From Fremontodendron californicum (lineage: Eukaryota; Streptophyta; Magnoliopsida; Malvales; Malvaceae), in NCBI GenBank assembly GCA_030761205.1, contig JAULJL010000039.1, forward strand, positions 4,350,001-4,414,000: a stretch of DNA of 64,000 nt, read 5' to 3'. The position numbers and the translations under genes are program-made. The notes under the pieces were generated by a model that was not told where the DNA came from, made no database searches, and was given only the letters and a program-made list of their open reading frames with translations. Below are positions 32,821 through 43,174 of this stretch, piece by piece; position 1 is the first letter of the stretch; each line of letters begins with the position of its first letter.

Positions 32821-34971
32821 TGTCATAACGTGCCAAATGCGAATTCAGCATACTAGACGCAAATCAATGGAGTCGCCACTAATCATCTAATCTAGGTGTG
32901 ATTAGTCACCTTTATAAATCTATCCTATTTAAAGTAATCCTAAGCTTGACTAAGGCACCTTAAAAAGAATAGGTTCTGGTCTGCTTATCAGAACTAGATT
33001 CGGGAGTACGATTACGTGTGAGGAAGGATTAGCACCCTCACGACGCCTATCTAAAAGATAGTACCTAATTAGTCTTGTGATACTTAAAAGTCTCAATTAA
33101 ATGGTCTTGTCTATCCTATTTTTATTTTAATTATTAAAGTTAGAAATATCAGATATTATTTTTTAGGTCTTCCTTCCATTCATTCTGGAAAAATTACTAA
33201 AAAATGTTTTCTCACCTCGAGAGTATTCAAAAGAAACCATTCGTTCTATTGAAGAGGCTCCGTCGTCGGAAAAATTAAATTATTTAATCAAATTATTTCT
33301 CTTAAATTAACCTTCCAAAATTATTCCACATTTTTATTAATGTTTGTTCGAAAAATAAATTCTGATCTTTAATATCAAAAATCATCCCTTAAAATATTCT
33401 TCCATTCTTTCTGGAAAATTTTTAAGAGAATTTTTCTCACTTAGAAATTTCTTAAAAGTCAACCATTCGCAACTTTCTTGAATTTCATCATTGGAAAAAA
33501 TCTTAATTTATTCTTCAATTTTAAATTAAGCATTTATTATGGAAAATCAATTTTAGAAAAAGATATTGAAAATTAATTATTCTTAAAAAAATAAATTTTT
33601 GATTTTTATTGGTTTTGAAATTAACCTCTTAAAATATCCTTTCATTCATTCTGGAGAATTTTTAAGAGAAATTTCTCATAAATTAACCATTCGTAATTTC
33701 TTTGAATTTCATCATTGGAAAAAATCTCAATTTATTTATTTAAAAATAACTATTCCTCAATTAAAATAATTAATCTAATCTAAAAAAATAAATTAATAGT
33801 TAATAATATTAAAAAAAATACAATTATTAATATACAATAAAGTATAAAATATAATATATAATATAATAATAGTTTTCTTAAAAATAATAGTAGTTTTTTT
33901 ATATAAAAAAATATATGTGGTTAGTAAAATAATTAATAATAATAATACTAATATGCAAATAATAATAATATAATATAAAATAAAACCTGCAAAAAAAACT
34001 AAAAGAAATAATTAGCAAATAGTAAATAAATAATAAAATAAAAACCAAATAAGACAAAAAAAAAAGCAAAAACAAAACAAAAAAAAAACAAAACAAAAAA
34101 GAAAGGGAGACAGCAGAGGGGTTCAGCCCAGGCGCGGGCCTGCCTGGCCCGACCCACCTGCTGCCTCTTTAAACAAATTTTTTTTTGTATCATTTTTTAC
34201 CTGATTTCTACAAAAAAAAATCTCCTTTTCTCTAGAAAAAAAATAAATAAATATCTCAGGAACACTCATCACTGCCCAAAATTCGGCCACCCGCTGCCGC
34301 CACTATCGCCGACCGCCGTCGTCGGTGATCAAAAAATTCCCGAAAAAATACTAAAAAATTCCTCTCGACCTCCTCGTTTCAAAAACCAAATTAGTTTCAG
34401 CCGAATCTCTTTGAAATTTCCTAGATCTGAAATCGAAGTTCGAAACTTCACATTCTCCGATCTACTCCGTTGACCGCCGAATGGCCACCAACTTCTAGTA
34501 TATGCTTCCTCTAATTAAAACCCAACTTTTCTTTCTCAAGAATTTCTTCGAAACAAATTCTAACTCTCACTTTTGAATTTTTGAATTTTTGAATTTTTTT
34601 TCTCTCACAAAAAAAAATATTTTTTTTATTTCGAAAAAAACCTATAATTTCTTTGCTTCTAACTCTCCTTGATTTCTGATATCTTTCTCTGATGTGTGTT
34701 TGATTGTGGTGCTTGGGTTCTTTTTTATAGAGGAGAGATTTAGTTCCACTAGGATTAGGAATTTTAATCTGATCATATTTTTTTAGAGTCCTATTTCAAT
34801 CCAAAAAGGTGATTTGTTTCAACCAAAACTTGTTTTTTTCATTTTTCATTAATTCCGAATTTCTTCTGCTTTTTCTTTTAATTTTCGAAATTATCCATTT
34901 TTTTATTTTTTGATTTTTTTTGTTTTTCTTTTAATAAAAAAATAAAACCCGGATAAAATCCGGTGTCTATA
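32821..34971 (-). repeat. 5' LTR of the outer Tat element
   Basis: 2151-bp direct copy of 3407-5647. The minus-strand start is TATAGACACC rather than TGTAGACACC, one point change in the terminal dinucleotide. Part of the GC-rich block near 34120-34320 is shorter than in the left copy. The TSD GGTAT follows at 34972-34976. Confidence 0.9.
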
Positions 34972-35534
34972 GGTATAAATATCTATGTTTGTATATTTTT
35001 ATTATTATTTTATTTTAATTTTATATAATTTTATTAATTAAATTGGTATCACTTGACTCGTTATATCAACATAATCAAAAGTTATAAAAATAACATAAAT
35101 ATAGATAAACAATATAGTATAAATTTATGCACAACCATTACGTGATGAAATAATAAAATAATTTATAATAAAAAAAAAGTTAGAGAGAATTTTTTTTTTA
35201 TTTATAAAAAACAAAGTTATTTATATATCAAAAAATAAAAAATTATTTTCGTAAAAAAAATAAGCAATTACAATAAATTCAATAATAACCTTAAGAAGAT
35301 GGATGGTGATGGTGTAGCTCGTACTAGTAAGTGTAGAAGGTATTTTACTACAGAAAAATGGAATATTAATAATAAAAATTATGGGTTTGAAGAGAGAGAT
35401 AGGGGGAACCGGGGAAGCCAAGCATTACACAGGGACTAGAGAGAGAAAAAGAGAGAGAGAGCACCAAATGGAGAAGTCTGCAGGAGAGAGGACTGCAAGT
35501 TCGTATTCTTCTTCTACTGTTATGATTGCTTTTA
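34972..35534. other. AT-rich filler right of the outer element
   Basis: Continues the sequence that ended at 3406. No gene on its own. It has a purine-rich GAGAGA run at 35430-35462 directly before an ATG at 35468 in good context (caccaaATGG). Confidence 0.5.
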
Positions 35535-36120
35535 GGGAATTAGGGTAAATCTAAAAAAAAAAAAATTTCAATAATTAAATAATTATTAAATAATTTAATG
35601 AATAAAAATTATTTAAAAAATAAATTGAAAGAAAAAAAGAAATTAAAAATTACTAGAAAGGATATTGTAAAGATAAAATTGTTTTTCATGAATTTTTTTT
35701 TCTTTTTCCTCCCGTTAAAATAATATTGTTTTTTTAAAAATTTTAATTAAAAATAAATTTAAAAAATTAAATATTTAAATATTTATTTTTTTAATTTTAA
35801 ATTTTAAATTTTAAATTTTAAAAAATATAAAAAATTTAATTTTAAAAATATTATTTTTATTATATTTTAAAAAAATTAATTAAAAAATATAAATATTTAT
35901 TTTTTAAAATTAACAAAATTTATTTCAAAAAAATTAATTTTTAATTAAAAATAAATTAAAAAATAAGAAAAAAAGAGAGGAGAAATTTTTTTTTTTCAAA
36001 AATAATTTTATCTTTATAATTGTTTTCCTAATAATTTTCTTATTTTTTATAAATAATTTTTATTTATTATATCATTTAATTAGTATTGTATAATTGATGA
36101 TATGTTTTTTAAATTTATCC
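35535..36120. mobile_element. Mutator-like MITE with 9-bp TSD
   Basis: Flanked by a perfect 9-bp duplication TTGCTTTTA (35526-35534 and 36121-36129). Both ends carry the GGGTAAAT/ATTTATCC-type terminal motif and an inner inverted block (ggatattgtaaagataaaat near 35656; attttatctttataattg near 36005) shared with the MITE at 37794. AT-rich and noncoding. The 9-bp TSD points to the Mutator superfamily. Confidence 0.8.
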
Positions 36121-36203
36121 TTGCTTTTATATCCTCTCAGTTAGTTTCTTTTGGACTATTTACCAAAGCCCCCTCCGCTCTCCCCACCATCACTTCCACA
36201 CTT

Positions 36204-36231
36204 TCTCCTCTCTCTCTTTCTCTCTCTCTCT

Positions 36232-36272
<41 letters not shown>

Positions 36273-36275
36273 ATT
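36204..36275. repeat. (TC)n and (TA)n microsatellites
   Basis: CT-rich run 36204-36231 followed by uninterrupted TA dinucleotides at about 36236-36264. Confidence 0.9.
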
Positions 36276-36469
36276 TCAATGTATGTGCTTTTTAAAAGAC
36301 AGTTTTTTTTTTTATATTTATTTTTATTGTTTCTTTGAAAAAAACGAGTCATGGTACCTTCCAGAGGCTGCGCCATCAGTTCAGAACCTAGAACAAAGCA
36401 AAAAGAGAAAGAAAAGCTAAAGCTAACCCAAGGTCAAAGCCGACTGGTGTGTTCCTTCGGCCTAGAACT

Positions 36470-36725
36470 GATAAAAGTAGGCTCGAATTTGAGAATTCGT
36501 ACGAGAGTCGATTCAAAATCGAATTAGATTTCATTTGAATTGATTAAAAAAGTCAAAGTTTGAATTTGAAAAAATTCGAATCTGAAAAAATCTGAACCCT
36601 AAAAGATCAGAAATCCGAAATAGCTCGAACCTGTAAAAGCTTGAATCCGTTACGATCCGAGCTCAAGATCAATCCTATCCGAAACCCGTAAAAAACCGAA
36701 TTTATAACCGAAAAAACCCGAATTA
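36470..36725. repeat. Degenerate CCGAA-type minisatellite, left copy
   Basis: Irregular 10-16 bp repeats of the form aat(c)cgaa(a), cccgaa, including atccgaaatagctcgaac and ccgaaaaaacccgaatt. A GC-richer relative lies at 40970-41190. The two sit just inside a 14-bp direct repeat (36428-36441 and 41217-41230). No gene is visible in 36291-37571. Confidence 0.65.
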
Positions 36726-37571
36726 TAATTATATGATTTTATTTAAAAAATAAATAAATGATAAAAAATTTCTTAAATAAACTATTTTATTTATGAAAAT
36801 GTATTTATAATTATTATATAATTATATTAATAATGTATTATCAATAAAAATAATTAATAGTGAACCTTTAAATTGGATTATAAAATAAAATTAATTTGAA
36901 ATACATTAAATATACAATTAGATCTAATATTTTGTAAGATAAACTAGATCACTCTTTAGAGTTTTTTATCATAATTATATATCTTAAGTTTATTTTATAT
37001 GTATACACAGACACACATACCAAAACACGCACATATTCATATTGTGGCTTACTTCACTCATGTGAACGTTTTTTATGTCTTCGGCCTTAGATAATATAAG
37101 AGTTCTAGCGCCTAAAGTGTACCTTGCACCCTTGACAACATTAATCAAAATAGTTTAATATAAACTAGTTTTTACACGTCATAGTATCCTAAAATTTCTA
37201 ACTACTAAGGCTATGATAAATAATTGAACAATTATTCATATTAAATATTTTTGATGAATGATAATCGATACTCTTTTTAATAATGTCTGATATTCAATAT
37301 TATAATTGGATAATTATTATTCGATAATATGATTAATTGATTATCTCTAATATTAAAGTCAAAATGATCAAATATTAAAATTATATCAATTACTATATAA
37401 ATTAGCTTTTACATATATGGATTTTATAATAATTTAAGTATTAATTATTAAGGTTAAACCAATTAATTAGTACTTTTTTAATGTCTACTATTCAACATTT
37501 AATTGAACGTTTAAAAATTAGATCAAATGTTATTATGTTAGTATTTATAATGTTATTAAAGTTAAACCAAT

Positions 37572-38510
37572 TAGTGTATACAATTAGATCTAATGTTATT
37601 ATGTTAGTATTTATAATTATGTCCAAATAAAAATTTAAAAATAAAAATAAATTCTTGAAAATTTAAAATATTGTTAAAAAAATTATAATACAATGACTAA
37701 AAAACTTAATAAAGCAAAAAAATTTAAAATAAAAATTTATTGGATTAAGTGACTAAGAGCCCAATGAGTTATTGAGTTAGGAAAAAAAATTATGGGTAAA
37801 TATGAAAAACATGCCCTCAATAAGCAAATAATTGTTAAATGATCTAATAAATAAAATTTATTTGAAAAAAAATGAACAATTAAAAATTGTTATGAAGGAT
37901 ATTGTAAAGACAAAATTACCCAAAAAAACTTACTTTTCCTTTTTCTTTCATTAAGTAAATATTATTTTTTTAAAATTTTAATTGAAAATAAATTTAAAAA
38001 ATAAAATATTTAAATATTTATTTTTTTAAAATTTTAAAAATAAAGAAAAATTAATTTTAGAAATATTACTTTTACTTTTTAAAATTTTTTAATTAAAAAA
38101 AGTAAATAAAAAATAAAAAATTTATTTTTTAAAATTAAAAAAATTTATTTTGAGAAAAATTTATTTTTTAATTAAAAAGTAAATTAAAAAATAAGAGAAA
38201 AAGGGAGAAGAAGGTTTTTTTTATCAAGGATAATTTTGTCTTTACAATATCCTTTATAACAATTTCTAATTGTTCATTTCTCTTTTTCAAATAATTTTTA
38301 TTCATTAGATCATTTAACAATTATTTACTATTTGAGGGCATGTTTTTCATATTTACCCAAAAATTATTTATATAAATATTTAGTGGATTTTATTTATAAC
38401 TTCTTTTATTCTAATGATGTTTTTTTAAATGTAGCCAAATAATTTTTAACTTTTATTTTTTAATGTCACTTTATATTTATTTTAACTCATAAAACAAACA
38501 AAAAAATTTC
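37572..38510. repeat. Tandem duplicate copy A (interrupted by a Mutator-like MITE)
   Basis: Begins tagtgtatacaattagatct and runs through ttggattaagtgactaagag and ...atatttagtggattttattt to about 38500. It is paralogous to 38539-40600. Without the MITE at 37794-38358 it is about 370 bp. Noncoding; role unknown. Confidence 0.75.
37794..38358. mobile_element. Mutator-like MITE with about 130-bp inverted repeats and 9-bp TSD
   Basis: Starts GGGTAAATATGAAAAACATG and ends in the inverted equivalent CATGTTTTTCATATTTACCC. The inverted similarity extends inwards about 130 bp (to aaggatattgtaaagacaaa and its complement near 38235). It is flanked by a perfect 9-bp TSD AAAAATTAT (37785-37793 and 38359-38367). 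The paralogous sequence at 40440-40460 lacks the insertion. The RNA would fold into a long hairpin. Confidence 0.92.
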
Positions 38511-38707
38511 TTAAATATCAAATATTAGTATTTATAATTAGTGTATACAATTAAATCTAATGTTCTTATGTTAGTATTTATTGTTATGTCCAAACAAAAA
38601 TATATAAATATAAGAACAAATTTTTGAAAATTTAAAATCCTCTTAAAAATTTATAATACAATAACTAAAAAACCTAATAAAGCAAAATAAAAATTTGTTG
38701 GACTAAG

Positions 38708-40400
38708 GTTCTGTTTGATAACGCATTGAAAAAAATCAATACACTAAAAATTAAAATTTTAAGTAGTTTAATTTTTTCAATAGGTTTTATAACCAAAATT
38801 AAAAATCACTTAATAGAATTTTTTCAATAAAAAACTGTTGAAAAAGATAAGTAGATAAGGAGTGACTTATCACTTAACGCAGAACAAGCTCATTCAATTT
38901 TATTTTATTTTATTTTTTTAAGACTGTATTATCCTTTAAATAGTTTACGTTTATTTTACAACGACTTCTTCATTCTCCCCTTTATTTAACATGAAATTTT
39001 CTCAAAAACCTAAACCTTTAAGTTTTGATAAATCTTATTCCAAGTCAGAACTTTTTCTACTTTTATTTTAATATTTGAGTTTGTCTTGTTGATTTAGGGT
39101 TTAAATATCTTGATATTCTCTTAAATCTCATATCTTTTCACACGTTTTTCAATTTGTTTTAGGCCACCAATCATCTTTTTGTTTTTTTTTTTATTTTTAA
39201 TATCACGTCCAAATTTTTGCATTAGTGTTGAATTTCATTTTGCTCTACCGATTGATATCTAATTTTTTTTTTTTTTTTGAACAGTCAACAAGTAAAGCAT
39301 TGCATCTTAGCATCGGAATATGAATCAGAAATATGCATATTTTACTTGTGCTTTTTGAATCAGGCCTCAAGCAAATAGGAAAGATGCACAAGGCAGATTT
39401 ATAATGCCAATATCCTGTATAAAGTAAAATGTTCAATCTACTATAAAGCCATTGTGCAATGACGCAACTCTTTTAACTGATGCGTCTCTCTACCAAAGGA
39501 GTATACTAATGATTGGTATCTAATTTGTTGATAATTCGATAATGCATCAAAATAATGATAAAAGTTTATCACAAATAAGAGGAAGAAGAGCAGCATAAAT
39601 TGATCAAAATTTTATGATTAATTTAAGAGAACAAATAGCAAATCAACTATATAATAATTTAAATTAATTATTATTATATTAGTTAGGATCTCGTTAAAAA
39701 TGTATATATTTTTTAGATTTATTACATTTTTATATTTAAAGTTTAATTTTTTTCAAATATTTTATACTCATATTCAAATCAAAATATATCATTAAAAATT
39801 TAATTTTATTTGAAGTAACATAAATTGTGTTAATTAAGTGGCTGTGTATACTGCAAAGCTCATGTGCTTAGTCTTAGTCTTAATCTTAATGTTAATCTTA
39901 TTTTTTGTTATTTTATTAGAGGTGAGTTATGTTGAAATGACAGCTTTAGTTGAAATATTTGTCAAGTTTATGTCACCGAAAGCAAATTGTAGGAGTTTAA
40001 AAGTCTTGTAGTAGGTAGCATTTGATTGAAATATTTGGATAAGCTAATGTCATCAAATCCTATGCAAGATATGTAATAAAATTGGAGAAATGAAAAACGT
40101 GACCAACATTGCAGCCAAGTTTTTCTTCCATTTTTTTCTCTCGGTTCATGCTCCTAATTTCTTTGTTCATTGTGAGAAATAAACAACAAAATGTAATAAA
40201 AATAAGGGTAAAAATGTAAAATAAAATTTTTTCAGAATTCAACATTTACATTTATCAAATAATATATTTATATTCAACACTTAATTTTCAGTAACATATC
40301 AAACATTTTTTATAATTCAAATTCAATATTTATAAAATTCAGCACAAATTTTTCGGCACTTAATTTTTCTACATTTAATTTTTCAGTTTATCAAACAATA
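38708..40400. mobile_element. hAT-like non-autonomous DNA transposon
   Basis: Ends GTTCTGTTTGATAAC... and ...GTTTATCAAACAATA are inverted copies over the core TGTTTGATAA/TTATCAAACA. It is flanked by ACTAAG on both sides (38702-38707 and 40401-40406; 6 of 8 bp if an 8-bp TSD is taken). Comparison with copy A supports the boundaries. No transposase is seen. It contains the SINE-like insertion at 39266-39510. Confidence 0.75.
39266..39510 (-). mobile_element. SINE-like or processed-transcript insertion
   Basis: A run of T at 39263-39278 (a poly-A tail on the minus strand) ends a body of about 230 bp. The insert is flanked by a 16-bp direct repeat with one mismatch, GATTGATATCTAATTT at 39250-39265 and GATTGGTATCTAATTT at 39511-39526. 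That structure is what LINE-machinery retroposition produces. I see only a weak candidate for a Pol III A box (TTGGTAGAGAGACGC near the minus-strand head) and no clear B box, so it may be a retroposed RNA rather than a true SINE. Confidence 0.65.
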
Positions 40401-40969
40401 ACTAAGTGACTATAAGAGTCCAATAAATTATTGTTAAGAGTAAAAGTCATTTATGTAAATATTTAGTGGGTTTTATTTATAACTTGTTTCTTTCTAATGA
40501 TGTTTTTTCACATACAGTCCAATGATTTTTTACTTTTACTTTTTTAGTGTTACTTTATATTTAATTTAACTCACTTATAAAACAAAAAACAAAAAACTTA
40601 TATAATCATTAATTATATCTATATTCAATACTAAATATCATAAAAATTAAAAAATATAAGTATATAACAATTACAAAATAATAAGAAGTATCAAAATATA
40701 TAATTTTTTATTTATTAATACTATAAGTTAATATATTAAACTTATATATTTAGCTTTTATTTGAACTTTTGAACTAAAAAATAATAGAAAATATTCAAAT
40801 ATAAAATATTAATACTCAATTTATAAAGAAAATTATTATATAATTTATAGTTATATAAATATTTATTAATTTTTAAAATTTTAATTTAGTATTTTGTAAG
40901 TGAAATTAATAATTATATTCGAAATTAAAAAAATATTTTTAGCTTAAAAAATTTCAAAATTATTGAATT

Positions 40970-41190
40970 CGTCTAGGCCGGCCCAAACTCGAACTGATCC
41001 GAAATAATCCAAACCCGAAAAGGTCGTATTCGAAATGGCCCGAGCCCGAGATAGCCCGAATTCGAAATGATCCGAATTCGAAAAAGCCTGAATTCGAAGT
41101 TATCCGAACCTGAAATGATCCAAATCCAAAATAAATCTAAACCCGAAATAACCCGAAATGATCCAAATCCGATCCGAACCCGCCCGAACC
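40970..41190. repeat. CCGAA-type minisatellite, right copy
   Basis: About fifteen imperfect 12-16 bp units: gatccgaaat, aacccgaaa, agcccgaattcgaaatg. More regular and GC-richer than the relative at 36470-36725. No gene is seen in 40600-40970. Confidence 0.75.
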
Positions 41191-41288
41191 GACCCGTTCG
41201 GCCAAAACAAATAAAACCAAGGTCAAAGCCATTTTTTTAAAAGCAAAGAGAGAGAGAGAGAAGAGAGAGGAGCTCACAAAGGCTTTTA

Positions 41289-41294
41289 CACGTG
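41289..41294 (+). promoter_or_regulatory. G-box (CACGTG)
   Basis: Palindromic CACGTG just upstream of a CT-rich leader-like stretch and after a (GA)n run at 41248-41272. G-boxes bind bZIP and bHLH factors in plants. No convincing TATA box is seen nearby. Confidence 0.4.
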
Positions 41295-41339
41295 ATACAG
41301 AAAACACCAAAAGCACTTTGCATGGGTGTATCAAGATTC

Positions 41340-42459
41340 ATCATCTCTCCTTCACTCCCCCCGCCCCTCTCTCTTTTTTTCTTTGAATCATCTTCAAAAA
41401 CCCATCTTTTTAATCTCCCACTTTTGCCTTCTCTTTTAATCTCTCGTCACCTCCTTTGGCTTCAACCCATCTTTTCTAACATCTTCCTCTTGTTGTTGTC
41501 TTGCTTCAAAGTTCACTGCTTTGTATGTTATTTCAACTTGGTTGGTGAGTTATTTGGATATATACTGTAAAATTTTATGATAGCGTTTAATGGGTTCATT
41601 TTATTATTTTCTCTTAAGCATTAAATTTTTTGGTTTTTTTGGGATATCCATGAGATAGTGATTTAATTGCCCTTTTCAAAGTTCATTCCTTCTCTTTGTA
41701 TACATGTTCTTGTTTTTTGTTTTCTTCTAGATGGCTTTTATTCTTTCTATATACCAAGTCTCATGGTTTCAAAATCTGTTCTTTACATAAAAATAAATAA
41801 AATAAAATCAACTTTCTTTAATATTGTTGCTATGTTTATCTGCTTGGGCTTATATTCATTTCTGGTCTGATTTTTCTTTTCTTTTTCCTAATAAAGTTTC
41901 AGTTTTTGGTAGGGACAAGCTTAGGGGAATGGTTTTTGTCTTCTGGTTATCTCCACTTTTTTTTTTGTTTTGAGGTACTATTAACTTATTCTTAAATCGT
42001 TTGTTAATGTTTTCTGTCTCATGATTTTATGGTCATTGGTTTCAAAATAGAGGTTTCTCAAGAAGGTTTGGTTTTGGAGTTGATGTTCAGTTTTGTCTTT
42101 GCTTCTTCTTTTTTTACCATTTTTTTTTTTTTAAAGTTGCAGAGCTGAATTTTAGTTGCAAGCTTGGTTTGGGGTTTTGTGCCTTTGGTTATCTCTCCTT
42201 TGCTTGGTCTTTTGAGGTCTTTTTGAGCAATATTTTAGAAACAACAATAATTGTGTGTTAATTTATGAAATAAGTTTTCCCTATTTGTTTCTTGTATTTT
42301 CAAGCAGAAAGGGTGATTAATCCGTGAAGGGGAGCAAAACAAGTATAAGAACAGAGGAGAAACCAGTGCTTTATGCGTGTGCCATTTCGTGAAAAGACTC
42401 CATCTCTTTTAACTCTTTTGGACAAAGCTTTTGTTCTCGTGTTGTATCAGTTTCAGTGA
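41340..42459 (+). pseudogene. Possible host-gene leader with an intron, coding region not found
   Basis: 41345-41520 is CT-rich like a plant 5' UTR. A strong donor (TTG|GTGAGT) occurs at 41545 and, after a T-rich 763-bp stretch, an acceptor (CAAGCAG|AAAGGG) at 42307/42308, which is the pattern of a long 5'-leader intron. The following sequence has an ATG at 42373 with a 28-codon frame (MRVPFREKTPSLLTLLDKAF...) ending TGA at 42457, exactly where a foldback begins. I do not recognise the protein. It may be the 5' end of a host gene destroyed by rearrangement, or a solo promoter fragment. Confidence 0.35.
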
Positions 42460-42808
42460 GCAAGTTAAGCAAAGCTAACCAGTATGCCTATAAAGTAAAT
42501 GAAAGAGAACTCAGAGCAACACCTTGTGATAAAAAATCACTTGCAAAACACTATGAACACAGTTCAAAGAGCATAAAAAACTGCACAAAATGGCAAAGGT
42601 CCACCACCAGCTCATGAATCACAGAACACAAAACAACCCCATAACCAAACCTCACCTCCATCAAAGAATAAAGAAAGAAGAAGAGGGATTGTTTTGTGTT
42701 TTGTGATTCATGAGCTGGTGGTGGACCTTTGTCATTTTGTGCAGTTTTTGGTGCTCTTTGAACTGGGTTCTTATAGGTATAGTGGTTAGCTTTGCTTAAC
42801 TTGCTCAC
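42456..42808. repeat. Large imperfect inverted repeat (foldback)
   Basis: Left arm 42456-42493 plus 42555-42636 pairs with right arm 42808-42689; both read GTGAGCAAGTTAAGCAAAGC (inverted on the right) and CAGCTCATGAATCACA. The arms match at roughly 90 percent or better by eye over about 120 bp, with a 61-bp bulge (42494-42554) in the left arm and a 52-bp loop. Part of the loop and right arm is repeated again at 42811-42871 (catcaaagaatagaggaaga). A transcript would form a long hairpin. Confidence 0.85.
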
Positions 42809-42889
42809 TCTGCATCAAAGAATAGAGGAAGAAGAGGGTTTGTTTTGTGATTCATGAGCTGGTGGTGGATCGATTTAAGATCCATATTC

Positions 42890-43174
42890 GATCAATAGGT
42901 TTAATCGATGTATCTAGCACGGAGCCTGCCAACATACACAAATAAAACACCACTCACATGCCCATTGCATACGAGTGGCAGCATCCACGCACACCGATCC
43001 ACAACCCACCCAATCGAGAACTCGACTGGGAGGCGGAGGAAACGATGAACAAGGCCATGCCACAACCGCTTGGCACAAGAACGAACACAGAGGGGCACAT
43101 CGAACAGGAAACAACAGCACGATCCCATCGAGACTTGGTCGGGCCAAGACCACGCGTGCAAACTTTGCTAGCAC
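42890..43174. other. GC-rich fragment of unknown origin
   Basis: About 285 bp near 55 percent GC, while the flanks are near 30 percent. Two overlapping plus-strand frames are open (from 42958 and 42975) and two minus-strand frames as well, so coding cannot be decided. It ends exactly at the copia LTR (43175). It may be a piece of another mobile element or of a host exon; I recognise no domain. Confidence 0.4.

Larger units (their letters stand above)
3407..34971 (-). mobile_element. Outer Tat/Ogre-lineage LTR retrotransposon, non-autonomous, split by a nested element
   Basis: The two LTRs (3407-5647 and 32821-34971) are direct copies and the whole is flanked by a perfect 5-bp TSD, GGTAT at 3402-3406 and 34972-34976. 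Minus orientation follows from the PBS next to the right LTR (32800-32817), the polypurine tract next to the left LTR (5648-5661) and the minus-strand ORF1. Without the inner insertion (13190-32677 plus one TSD copy) it is about 12.1 kb. It carries a decayed ORF1 but no recognisable protease, RT, RNase H or integrase, so it would depend on a partner element. Confidence 0.9.
35468..36290 (+). pseudogene. Short open frame interrupted by a MITE, origin unknown
   Basis: A frame starting MEKSAGERTASSYSSSTVMI at 35468 is interrupted by the 586-bp MITE at 35535-36120. Reading across the 9-bp TSD, the frame continues from 36130 as ISSQLVSFGLFTKAPSALP and stays open into the (TC)n/(TA)n microsatellite. 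I do not recognise the product. It could be the disrupted first exon of a host gene, or chance openness in Ser-rich, CT-rich sequence. Confidence 0.25.
38539..40600. repeat. Tandem duplicate copy B (interrupted by a hAT-like element)
   Basis: Paralogue of 37572-38510: tagtgtatacaattaaatct, then ttgttggactaag [insertion 38708-40400] tgactataagagtccaat and atatttagtgggttttattt. Copy A shows the uninterrupted form at 37741-37760. Confidence 0.75.

Noticed and set aside
41292..41570. 92-aa plus-strand frame in the CT-rich region
   Set aside because: Composition (Leu/Phe/Ser/Pro) is what a CT-rich leader gives; it crosses the likely splice donor at 41545.
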